Made by a program: the position numbers and the translations under genes. From the NCBI GenBank assembly GCA_036267355.1, contig DATAWG010000130.1, positions 22,097 through 86,096 on the forward strand: DNA of 64,000 nt, read 5' to 3'. The stretch's first letter is position 1. The number at the start of each line of letters is the position of its first letter. The notes under the pieces are model-generated. The model did no database searches and had not been told where the DNA came from. It saw nothing but the letters and a program-made list of their open reading frames with translations. Positions 26,281 to 33,966 of the stretch are shown here, piece after piece. This stretch comes from Pirellulales bacterium (GTDB taxonomy: Bacteria > Planctomycetota > Planctomycetia > Pirellulales > DATAWG01).

Positions 26281-27390
26281 ATGATTACTGGCAGCGACAA
26301 GAGATCGGGGCATTCCGCAAGACGCAGGCGGTCGATCGGTCGCATTGTTCGCCGTGGCATCGTCGCGGCGATAGTTTGCGGCTTGGTCGCGGTGGGATTG
26401 CGAATTGCTCCGGCCCGCGATCCGGGAAGCGATACCGAAAAATCGGGCGCGGAAATGATCACGCCGCGAACGGTCGATGCGGCCCAAAAGGGGCTCGATT
26501 TTCTCGCCGCGCGGCAACACGACGACGGCGCTTTCGGCTCCGGCGGCTATGGCCGCAATGTGGCCGTGGTGGGCCTGGCCGGCATGGCGTTTATCGGCTC
26601 GGGGAGCACGCCAAGCCGCGGACCCTATGGCAAACAGGTCGATCGCTGTGTCGACTACATCCTTTCGCACGCCGAAGAGAGCGGCTTCATCGACGTTTCC
26701 TCGGCGTCGAGCCACGGCCCGATGTATGGGCATGGCTTCGCCACGATGTTTCTCGCCGAGTGTTATGGCATGACGCAGCGCACCGACCTCCGCGAAAAAC
26801 TAACTCGCGCCGTCCAGCTCATCATCAACACGCAGAACAAGGAAGGGGGCTGGCGCTACCAGCCCACGCGCGATCAACTCGCCGACATCTCGGTTACGGT
26901 TTGCGAAGTGATGGCGCTGCGGGCCGCGCGGAATGCCGGTTTGCATGTGCCGAAAGACACCGTTGACCGGGCCGTGGCGTATATCAAGAAGAGCCAAAAC
27001 GAAGACGGCGGCTTCATGTATATGCTCAGCGGCGGCGGGCCGAGCGCCTTCCCGCGCTCCGCGGCCGCGGTCGTGGCCCTCTACAGCGCGGGAATCTACG
27101 AGGGCCCGGAGCTCGAAAAGGGCCTGCAATACATCCTCCAATCGCCGCAGACCGACGACATTGTCCGCGAAGGGCATTATTTCTACGGCCACTACTATGC
27201 CGTGCAAGCCATGTGGCAAGCGGGGGGCGATTACTGGAAGCATTGGTTTCCCGCCATCCGCGATGCGCTCCTCAAGCGACAAAACGACGACGGCTCCTGG
27301 TCCGACCCCATCGGATCCGAATACGGCACGAGCATGGCGCTGATTATCTTGCAAATCCCGAACAACTACCTGCCGATCTTTCAACGCTAA
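26281..27390 (+). CDS. Exported terpenoid-cyclase/prenyltransferase-fold protein
   Basis: A 369-residue protein with an Arg-rich N-terminus and one membrane helix or signal (GIVAAIVCGLVAVGLRIA), then alpha-alpha barrel repeats: AAQKGLDFLAARQHDDGAFG, LIINTQNKEGGWRYQPTRD, AVAYIKKSQNEDGGFMYML, ALLKRQNDDGSWSD. The QW-like repeats place it with squalene-cyclase and prenyltransferase folds, but no catalytic Asp motif is visible. AGGAGG stands 9 bases before the ATG, one of the few strong ribosome sites in this cluster. It shares the CYGMT word with the protein at 9828-11657, so the moxR cluster is flanked by two related proteins. Confidence 0.82.
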   Translation: MITGSDKRSGHSARRRRSIGRIVRRGIVAAIVCGLVAVGLRIAPARDPGSDTEKSGAEMITPRTVDAAQKGLDFLAARQHDDGAFGSGGYGRNVAVVGLAGMAFIGSGSTPSRGPYGKQVDRCVDYILSHAEESGFIDVSSASSHGPMYGHGFATMFLAECYGMTQRTDLREKLTRAVQLIINTQNKEGGWRYQPTRDQLADISVTVCEVMALRAARNAGLHVPKDTVDRAVAYIKKSQNEDGGFMYMLSGGGPSAFPRSAAAVVALYSAGIYEGPELEKGLQYILQSPQTDDIVREGHYFYGHYYAVQAMWQAGGDYWKHWFPAIRDALLKRQNDDGSWSDPIGSEYGTSMALIILQIPNNYLPIFQR

Positions 27391-27421
27391 GCTTTGCCTC
27401 AAAACTCGCCGCGCGGCACAC

Positions 27422-27630
27422 GAGCCCGAAAGCATTAGCGAGGGAATCCTTGACAGACCGGACCTGCTCCGCGTTGCTTGAGCTGCGGGCTGGTGTTTTG
27501 AGACAAAGCTAAAAGCGGCGGCGGGCGATCAGCGCTTTCCGTGCGGCGGTCCATACGATAATCTGCTGATGGCCGCATGAAAAATCCGTTTCGTGGCGAG
27601 GCCCTCCCTCGCTAACGCTTCGGGCTAGTG
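27422..27630. repeat. Family C repeats (TCCCTCGCTAACGCTTCGGGCT) as a wide inverted pair
   Basis: One copy on the minus strand (27422-27447) and one on the plus strand (27602-27630) face each other over about 155 bases. Together they fill most of the gap between the cyclase-fold gene and the TPR-like gene. No gene is seen between them. Confidence 0.75.
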
Positions 27631-27724
27631 TTCGATCGAGAATCGGGCATGGCAGCCCGAAGCGCCGGCGAGGGACGCGCGGCCATGTCGCAATCGGGCA
27701 TCCGTCGTATTCGAGGCATATCAC

Positions 27725-28288
27725 TTGGCGCAGCGCAAACCAGGCCGCAAGCCGCCGCGAGCAGCGGAACCACCACGGCCCTCGATCCAAGAAGTGCAAT
27801 TGCGCCGCGCCGGCGACGCGGGCTGGGAACTCGCGCATCCGCGCTGCGCCCGCGAGCGCGACGACGACATGGCCGAGATTCGCGCGATGCTGGCGGCCGG
27901 TGAGCTCGAGATCGCCCGCGACGAACTGATTTGGCTGCTCGACGGATGCCACGCGTATATCGACGCTCATCGGCTGCTCGGCGAACTGGCGCTTGCGGAC
28001 GAAGATCTGCCGCTTGCCCGAGGGCATTTCGGGGCGGCATTCACCGTCGGCCAGCGAGCGATTCGCCGGGCGGGCGATCCGCGGCCGGTGCCGTATGCCC
28101 TGCCGGGCAACCAAGCATTTCACGAGTCGGGCAAGGGGCTGGCGTGGTGCTTGTCGAAATTGGGCAAGACGGATTTGGCGGCCGAGGTCGTGGCGTTTCT
28201 GATAAGTTGTGATCCCTCCGATCCGCTTGCGCTGCGGCGCGTTCACACGGGCGACGGCGGCGGTTGCAACGAGGCGCCCGGGAAGTAA
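27725..28288 (+). CDS. TPR-like hypothetical protein
   Basis: A 187-residue protein starting at TTG. A basic N-terminus (MAQRKPGRKPPRAAEPPR) is followed by helical pairs that read like tetratricopeptide repeats: MLAAGELEIARDELIWLLDG, AHRLLGELALADEDLPLARG, GLAWCLSKLGKTDLAAEVVA. There is no signal peptide. GAGG lies about 9 bases before the TTG. Another start (ATG at 27869, MAEIRAML) is possible. Confidence 0.65.
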   Translation: MAQRKPGRKPPRAAEPPRPSIQEVQLRRAGDAGWELAHPRCARERDDDMAEIRAMLAAGELEIARDELIWLLDGCHAYIDAHRLLGELALADEDLPLARGHFGAAFTVGQRAIRRAGDPRPVPYALPGNQAFHESGKGLAWCLSKLGKTDLAAEVVAFLISCDPSDPLALRRVHTGDGGGCNEAPGK

Positions 28289-28290
28289 CA

Positions 28291-28358
28291 ACGCGCGAAA
28301 CCGCAAGCGCGATTCGACAGCGTTCGGAGTTGGATGCTCGCTTGCGGTTTTGCGCGTC
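28291..28358. repeat. REP-like inverted repeat, family B
   Basis: ACGCGCGAAACCGCAAGCGC (28291-28310) and GCTTGCGGTTTTGCGCGT (ending 28357) lie between two converging genes, so a bidirectional terminator role is plausible. Confidence 0.8.
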
Positions 28359-28378
28359 TGCGGTAGACGGAAATCTGC

Positions 28379-29416
28379 CTATTTCGGCACAACAACTTCC
28401 GTCGTGCCGGGCTTGAAATAGGGCGCCTTCCCCGTGAACCGCACGTCCACCGTGCCGCGCTCGCGGGCAACCAGTTGCCCGAACAAATGCTCGGCCAGGG
28501 CCGTTCGCACCGCGTCGCGCACGTCGGTCCACTTCTTGTCGCCGGGTTTTACATCGGTGACGCGGATCAAATGAATCCCGAACACCGTTGCCACCGGCTG
28601 GCTGATCTGGCCCTTTTCGAGTGCGAACGCCGTCCGGGCAAACGGTTCGACCATCTGGCCATGCCGCGGGATGAAGCCGAGATCGCCGCCGCGGTGCCGG
28701 CTGGGCCCGGCCGAATATTTTTCCGCTGCCGCCTCGAAGGTGATTTCGCCCGATTCGATCTGCTTGCGAATCTGCTCGGCTTCTTTGACGAGCGAAGCCA
28801 CGGCCGAGTCGTCGCCGGCCACGGTGGGCCGCAGCAGAATATGGCTCACGCGCAGTTCCGTGCCGTCGAATTCGCGATGATGGGCATTGAAATAGGCTTC
28901 CAGCGTTTCGTCGGTCACTTGCTGCTTGAGATACTTTTGCCAGCTCAATCGCCAGCCGAGTTCGGCCCTCAGCATGGCTTCGCTTTGATGGCTGCGGGCG
29001 AGAAATTCCGGCAGCGTCTTCTTGGCGTGTTCGAGTTCGGATTTGAGGTGGGCCAGTTCCGCGTCGATTTCCTCGGGCGTGGCTCCCCAGTGGTTCTTTT
29101 CAAGATACTCCTCGACCAACTGGCGATCGACCAATTCCAACAACACGGCCGCTTTCACGCGCTCGGCCGATCCTTCCGATAACGTCCGGCCATGGGCTGC
29201 CGCCGCCTCGAGCTGATCGACTTGCCGCACGAAGATCGGCTTGCCGCCGACGGTCGCCGCGATTGCGCCCGTGTCGGACGACGGATCGCCGCGCTGCGCC
29301 GCAGGATTCGGCTTCGCCGGCGGATCCGCGGCTAAAAGCACCGTCGCCAGGATGCACCCGCCGATGCCCGAAAAGAAGACTCGACTCGTTCGGCCGCAAA
29401 CCAATGAAAATCGCAT
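28379..29416 (-). CDS. Secreted parvulin-type peptidyl-prolyl isomerase
   Basis: A 345-residue protein of SurA/PrsA layout. A signal peptide (FFSGIGGCILATVLLAA) is followed by an N-terminal chaperone region (residues about 45-185, with AATVGGKPIFVRQVDQLE) and one parvulin domain: LRVSHILLRPTVAGDD, SRHRGGDLGFIPRHGQMVEPF and VFGIHLIRVTDVKPG. It should assist folding of exported proteins in the periplasm. Start chosen at 29416 because the signal begins there. Confidence 0.88.
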   Translation of the reverse strand: MRFSLVCGRTSRVFFSGIGGCILATVLLAADPPAKPNPAAQRGDPSSDTGAIAATVGGKPIFVRQVDQLEAAAAHGRTLSEGSAERVKAAVLLELVDRQLVEEYLEKNHWGATPEEIDAELAHLKSELEHAKKTLPEFLARSHQSEAMLRAELGWRLSWQKYLKQQVTDETLEAYFNAHHREFDGTELRVSHILLRPTVAGDDSAVASLVKEAEQIRKQIESGEITFEAAAEKYSAGPSRHRGGDLGFIPRHGQMVEPFARTAFALEKGQISQPVATVFGIHLIRVTDVKPGDKKWTDVRDAVRTALAEHLFGQLVARERGTVDVRFTGKAPYFKPGTTEVVVPK

Positions 29417-29483
29417 GGGTGGACGTCGTTTCTTACCTGTGAACTACTCCGTAAGATACGGGTAATTTTTGGGACTTCTTCGA

Positions 29484-29561
29484 GTGTGCCACTGGCTCTG
29501 CCAGTGTCTTCGTTGCGGCGATGTCAACTCGCGGCTGACACTGGCAGAGCCAGTGGCACAC
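29484..29561. repeat. REP-like inverted repeat, family F, 25-bp perfect arms
   Basis: Arms at 29484-29508 and 29537-29561 are perfectly complementary; the core is GCCACTGGCTCTGCCAGTG. Variants of the word occur near 39911-39941 and 56713-56730. Confidence 0.9.
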
Positions 29562-29615
29562 GGGAGGGCGACTACTCTGCCGTAAGTGTGCTTTGCTGTT
29601 TGCGGCTCGGTCGCG

Positions 29616-30893
29616 CTAGGGAAGAGGAAGATTCTTGAACTGGAACGGCAGCGGCACGCTTGTAATCACGGCCGGAGTTTTGTAAACGAACGTCAGGCCG
29701 GCCGGACCGTCGGGCAGATCGAATTTGTAGGCGATGCCGATTTCGTTTTTTTCTTGCGAAGTGGTTTCAGAGCCGCCATTGGGGATTTTGCCCTTCGGAC
29801 CGGTCAGATACGCCGCGTTGTTGTAGACCCACGCCCTGAACGACTCGAGCGCGTTCGCGGCGTTTTCGAATCGCACCCGCATCCGCACTTCCCACACATC
29901 TCCATCCTGGCGCACTTCGTCGACAAACACGGTGACCCCGGCTCGATGCTGCTCGAGTTTCTTGGCGTCTTTCAAGCCCGTGAATTCGAACGTTTCGATG
30001 CTGCCGGGCAAGAGGGCCCGCAGGTTTCCCTTGATCGAGGCGATCGATTTGGCCGATCGCGGCGGATCCACCAGCGGCAGTTGAAATTCGATGGCCGAGC
30101 CGGCTTGGTCGATGGATTGCTCGAGTTCGCCTTCAGGATTTTCGACGGCGATCGGCGAGCCGAGATCGTCGACGGCTTTCACGCCTGCCAGCGGAAGCTG
30201 CAGCATGATCGGCCGCAGCCGCGGCTCCCAGGCCACTTGCAAATCGAGCCGCAGCGAACCAGGACCGGTGGCGGTCAGATTTCGCTGGGCGATCAATTGC
30301 GTCGCTCCCACCCGCAGCGGACCGGCATAGCTCGCTCGATCCGCGCGCGGCAGCGCGCCGGGTTCGCGGGCCATGATTCCCAGTTCGTCGTTGCCAGCGT
30401 ATGGATAGACCGTCAGCTTGGCTTGGTCGAGCGTTTGATCGAGGGCTTGCCAGAACGGCGTTTTGTCGAAGTCCACCGAGAGCTGAGGATCGTCGGCCTC
30501 CTGGCCCATCTGCGCCCGGACGTCTTTGAATTTGTTGCCGGTTTGCTTGGTGATCTCGGCGAGGATTTCCGACAGCGGGCGATTGGCGGCTTTGAGGGTT
30601 ACGGTTGTCGCGGCCGTCGATTCTTCGGCGGCGCGGTGTTCAAGCTGGTCGCGAATCCGCCCAACGGCTTCGCGGCGCTGTGCTTCGGTGGCCGGCGATT
30701 TTTCGTCGTATTGCGGCAGCAGATCGAGAATTTTCGGGCCGAGGTTCAAGAGCTTAGCCTCGGCCTCAGAGCGGCGGCTCAATTGGGGCGCATCGAGTTG
30801 CAACACCCAATGCCTCACCTCGGCCTTCAATTCCGCCTGCGAGCCGTCCGCCCCAGCGGCCAGCGCGAGAATCATCAGCAAAGCAGATCCCAT
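29616..30893 (-). CDS. Exported protein of unknown function
   Basis: A 425-residue protein with a short signal peptide (MGSALLMILALAAGADGSQA). Residues about 20-100 form a helical region; residues about 95-150 (TVTLKAANRPLSEILAEITK, KTPFWQALDQTLDQAKLTV) resemble the STN/secretin short domain that occurs in many planctomycete secreted proteins. The rest is beta-rich, with no enzyme motif. The ATG at 30893 starts the signal peptide; a UUCG-type hairpin (30908-30928) stands just upstream in the leader. Confidence 0.65.
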   Translation of the reverse strand: MGSALLMILALAAGADGSQAELKAEVRHWVLQLDAPQLSRRSEAEAKLLNLGPKILDLLPQYDEKSPATEAQRREAVGRIRDQLEHRAAEESTAATTVTLKAANRPLSEILAEITKQTGNKFKDVRAQMGQEADDPQLSVDFDKTPFWQALDQTLDQAKLTVYPYAGNDELGIMAREPGALPRADRASYAGPLRVGATQLIAQRNLTATGPGSLRLDLQVAWEPRLRPIMLQLPLAGVKAVDDLGSPIAVENPEGELEQSIDQAGSAIEFQLPLVDPPRSAKSIASIKGNLRALLPGSIETFEFTGLKDAKKLEQHRAGVTVFVDEVRQDGDVWEVRMRVRFENAANALESFRAWVYNNAAYLTGPKGKIPNGGSETTSQEKNEIGIAYKFDLPDGPAGLTFVYKTPAVITSVPLPFQFKNLPLP

Positions 30894-30907
30894 GGTCGCG
30901 CTCCGTA

Positions 30908-30928
30908 GGTCAGGCTTTCGAGCCTGAC
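30908..30928. repeat. Short hairpin, family H (GTCAGGCT-TTCG-AGCCTGAC)
   Basis: Perfect 8-bp arms with a TTCG loop. It lies about 15 bases upstream of the start of the minus-strand gene. A similar hairpin stands between rplM and rpsI. The rest of the gap to 31241 holds GCGGAGTCGCGGAGG-like words and no gene that can be supported. Confidence 0.7.
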
Positions 30929-31241
30929 AGAATGGCCAAATCGTCGCGGAAAGCGCACGTTGGACCAAAACCCAATTCTAAGCCCCGCCGCCGCAGGCTG
31001 CCAGTTGTTCTCAGGCCAAGACGAAGACGTGCAAGACGAAGAGTTCTCACGCGGAGTCGCGGAGGAAGCGGAGGCATGACGCAGGCGGAAACGGCCCCGG
31101 TTGTGAATTGGCCTTGATGCTACGCGTCGCTCTTCGATTTTGTCGAAAAGCGCCTGTCCATGTTGTCGAGCGTCCGCTTTCTAAGCTGAATTCCTCCTTC
31201 TTCGTCTCCGCGTTCGCCGCGCCGCGGCGTGAGACAAATGC

Positions 31242-32336
31242 CTAACCGCTTTGCTTCGCGAAGTCGGCCATGAATTCGGCGAGCGTTTCGACGCCCGGCA
31301 TCGGCATCGCGTTGTAGATCGATGCGCGGATGCCGCCGACGGAGCGATGGCCCTTCAGCTCGGTCAGTTCGAGCTTTGCCGCTTCCTTGACGAACGATTT
31401 TTCCAAGTCTTCGCTGGGCAGCCGGAACGTGATATTCATCTTCGAGCGGCAGTCCGTGCGGGCGTGGGGTCGATAAAAACCGCCGCTGGTGTCGATCGCA
31501 TCGTAGAGCAGCTTGGCTTTGCGCTCGTTGTGAGCCGCCATCTGGTCGAGGCCGCCGATCGTGTCGCGAATCCAGCGGCCGACGAGCATCAACACATAAA
31601 TAGCAAACGTGGGCGGAGTGTTGGGCCGCGAATCGTTCTTGGCGAAATTCGCGTAGTCGAGGCTTGCCGAAAGATTCTTGGGCACGCGCTCGAGCAAATC
31701 GTCGCGCACCACGACCGCCGTCACGCCCGAGATGCCGGCATTTTTTTGGGCACAGGCATAGATCAGACCGTATCGGGCGACGTCGATCGGTCGCGACAGA
31801 AAATCGGATGACGAATCGCAGACGAGCGCAACCGAGCCGGCGTCGGGCTGGCCGACGAATTGCACGCCCTGGATCGTCTCGTTCGACGTCATGTGGACAT
31901 ACGCAGCCTCGGGGCTCAATTTCAATTCGCCGAACTCTGGAAGATACGAATAGTTGTGTTCCTTGCCGTCCCAGACGACTCGCGTCGGCCCTTCCTTTTG
32001 GGCCTCCTTGAGGGCCGCGTTGCCCCAGGTGCCGGTGATGATGTATTCGGCCGTCTTGCCGGCGCCGCGGAGAAAATTCTGCGCGACGGTGGTGAATTGC
32101 AGATGGGCGCCGCCCTGCATGAACACGATGCGATAGTTCTCAGGCACGCCGAGCAGTTGCCGAAGGAGCGCCTGGGCCTCGGCCAGAATCGCGTCAAATG
32201 CAGCGCTGCGGTGGCTGATCTCGAGCACCGAAGCACCCATGCCGGGCAGCGACAGCATCTCGCTTTGGATTTGCTCCAACACGGGCAATGGCAGAACAGC
32301 CGGGCCGGGGGAGAAATTATAGACGCGCTTTGTCAT
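31242..32336 (-). CDS. serC: Phosphoserine aminotransferase
   Basis: A 364-residue PLP enzyme of the usual length that makes 3-phosphoserine from 3-phosphohydroxypyruvate and glutamate (serine and also pyridoxine synthesis). It starts RVYNFSPGPAVLPLPVLEQ, has ISHRSAAFDAI, the PLP-lysine region YACAQKNAGISGVTAVVVR and the end HRSVGGIRASIYNAMP that binds the substrate phosphate. ATG at 32336 is the start of the conserved FSPGPA block; the upstream frame is repeat-derived. It follows rpsI on the same strand with a palindrome between. Confidence 0.96.
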   Translation of the reverse strand: MTKRVYNFSPGPAVLPLPVLEQIQSEMLSLPGMGASVLEISHRSAAFDAILAEAQALLRQLLGVPENYRIVFMQGGAHLQFTTVAQNFLRGAGKTAEYIITGTWGNAALKEAQKEGPTRVVWDGKEHNYSYLPEFGELKLSPEAAYVHMTSNETIQGVQFVGQPDAGSVALVCDSSSDFLSRPIDVARYGLIYACAQKNAGISGVTAVVVRDDLLERVPKNLSASLDYANFAKNDSRPNTPPTFAIYVLMLVGRWIRDTIGGLDQMAAHNERKAKLLYDAIDTSGGFYRPHARTDCRSKMNITFRLPSEDLEKSFVKEAAKLELTELKGHRSVGGIRASIYNAMPMPGVETLAEFMADFAKQSG

Positions 32337-32396
32337 GGCAAGTGGCTGGGGTGGGAGTGGATGCAACGGAAATTGCAGGCGCGGGCGGCGGGCAAA

Positions 32397-32457
32397 CCCA
32401 GGGAAGGCTGGCAACGAACTTGCCCAGAGGCAATGCGGTTTGCCAGCCTTCCCTGGG
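32397..32457. repeat. REP-like inverted repeat, family E (CCCAGGGAAGGC)
   Basis: Perfect 18-bp arms (32397-32414 and 32440-32457) with a 25-base loop containing GCAATGCGG. It lies between rpsI and serC; another copy with the same loop word is at 36559-36624. Confidence 0.88.
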
Positions 32458-32480
32458 CTTGGGGACGATTGCGTGCGAGT

Positions 32481-33023
32481 TTAACGCTTCGAGAACTGCG
32501 TTCCACGGCGGGCACCGCGGAGGCCGTAGTGCTTGCGCTCTTTCATGCGGCCATCGCGCGTTAGCATGCCAGAGTGGCGCAACAGTTCGTCGAGCGACGC
32601 ATCGTATTTCCGCAAAGCACGGGCGATGCCATGTTTGCACGCGCCGGCCTGGCCGGCTGGACCGCCGCCGTTGACGCGAATAATCACGTCGACCGATTGC
32701 CGCCGATCGGCCTTCACCAGCGCTTCGAGCAATTGGCCGCGATCTTTTTCCGACGGGAAATAGCGTTCTAACTCACGGCCATTGACCGTGATCGTGCCAT
32801 TGCCGGCGCGGAGCCGGACGCGGGCGACGGCGGTCTTGCGCCGCCCGGTGCCCAACACTTCTTCGTCATCGCCACGTGGCTTGCTACGCTCGGCGGCCGG
32901 CTTCGGCCGCTCCGGAGCGGCGTGCTCGGCGGCAGGCTTCACAGCTTCTGGAGCGTGGGCTGGCGGCTCGGCGGTGGCGGGGGCGATTGCATGTTCCGTT
33001 TCGGGCGTTGCGTCGCTGGACAT
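32481..33023 (-). CDS. rpsI: 30S ribosomal protein S9, with N-terminal extension
   Basis: The last 125 residues are a normal S9: VLGTGRRKTAVARVRLRAG, NGRELERYF, VNGGGPAGQAGACKHGIARA and the tail RKHYGLRGARRGTQFSKR whose last residues reach the P-site tRNA. Ahead of it stand about 55 residues rich in Ala, Pro and Glu (APEAVKPAAEHAAPERPKP), absent from most bacterial S9. The frame stays open and the ATG at 33023 is the only one before the conserved part, so the extension looks real. It lies directly behind rplM, the usual bacterial pair. Confidence 0.96.
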   Translation of the reverse strand: MSSDATPETEHAIAPATAEPPAHAPEAVKPAAEHAAPERPKPAAERSKPRGDDEEVLGTGRRKTAVARVRLRAGNGTITVNGRELERYFPSEKDRGQLLEALVKADRRQSVDVIIRVNGGGPAGQAGACKHGIARALRKYDASLDELLRHSGMLTRDGRMKERKHYGLRGARRGTQFSKR

Positions 33024-33101
33024 TTCGTTGACCTTGCGTGGAATTGCGTTGCGTTTGGTTTAGAGTTTTTTGGCGGCGGTCGAGCCCGGGCGGCGGTTCG
33101 C

Positions 33102-33121
33102 GTCAGGCTGGAAGGCCTGAC
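33102..33121. repeat. Short hairpin between rplM and rpsI, family H
   Basis: GTCAGGC and GCCTGAC flank a 6-base loop just behind the rplM stop. It may act as a partial terminator or RNA processing site within the ribosomal protein pair. Confidence 0.6.
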
Positions 33122-33128
33122 CTACCAA

Positions 33129-33578
33129 TCACTTCGCCTTGATCTCCAGCGGCTCGGGCTGCTGGGCTTGGTGCGGATGCTTATCGCCGACATAGATTTT
33201 CAGCTTGTCGAGCATGTGGACCGCCAGTTTATTTTTCGGAAGCATGCGGCGCACGGCCTCGCGGAGGATCAATTCCGGACGGCGGGCAAGCCGCTTGCCG
33301 GCGGTTTCACGCCGCAAGCCGGGATAGCCGGTGTACCAGGTGTATTCCTTCTGATCCCATTTCTTGCCCGACAGGACCACCTTTTCCGCATTCAAAACGA
33401 CGACGAAATCGCCGGTGTCGACATGCGGAGTGTAGGTCGGGCGATGCTTGCCCATCAGCACCATTGCCAACTGGCTCGCGAGCCGGCCGACCACTTTGCC
33501 GGAGCCATCGACCAGCCACCAATGCTGCTCGACCTCGCCCGGCTTGGCCATATACGTTTTCGTCGACATCGTGGTCAT
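33129..33578 (-). CDS. rplM: 50S ribosomal protein L13
   Basis: A 149-residue L13 of normal length: STKTYMAKPGEVEQHWWLVD, GRLASQLAMVLMGKHRPTYT, GDFVVVLNAEKVVLSGKK, TWYTGYPGLRR and the C-terminal MLPKNKLAVHMLDKLKIYVG. Two start codons are possible (33578 and 33569). It is the first gene of the L13-S9 pair. Confidence 0.97.
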   Translation of the reverse strand: MTTMSTKTYMAKPGEVEQHWWLVDGSGKVVGRLASQLAMVLMGKHRPTYTPHVDTGDFVVVLNAEKVVLSGKKWDQKEYTWYTGYPGLRRETAGKRLARRPELILREAVRRMLPKNKLAVHMLDKLKIYVGDKHPHQAQQPEPLEIKAK

Positions 33579-33966
33579 GATTCATCCGCCGCGGAACAGG
33601 GGGGTCGTGGGTTCAGGTGTTGTTGCGAATCGTGCAATATAACGAGCCCGCCCGGGGCCGACAAGCGGCAAAAAAAGGCTGTGCGGCTTTGAGAGACGAA
33701 GGACGCGGTGGCGGGAGGCCGCGCGGTCTGAAACGGCAGATGGCTCACGCGGAGACGCGGGGGATGCGGAGAAGACGAAGGGCGAGAAGGAAACGGATGC
33801 AAGCGGGCGGCGCCGAAAAACACGCGAGCCCGTGGCGGACGCTTGCGCGTCCTCACGGCCTTCTCGAGCCAGTCTCAGAACCGTCCGCGGAGAAGTGGAC
33901 AGGCCCCTTTTGCTCCGAAGACTCCGCAAAAGGGGGCACTCCCCGACGGTTTGAAATGGCTTTTCG
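33579..33966. other. Gap between fusA and rplM, repeat-bearing
   Basis: The gap holds GACGCGGGGGATGCGGAG-like words (about 33740-33790) also seen near 31040 and 56570, and a family D variant hairpin at 33895-33945 (CCCCTTTTGC and GCAAAAGGGG) directly behind the fusA stop, which may end that transcript. The promoter of rplM should lie near 33579-33650. No gene seen. Confidence 0.6.
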
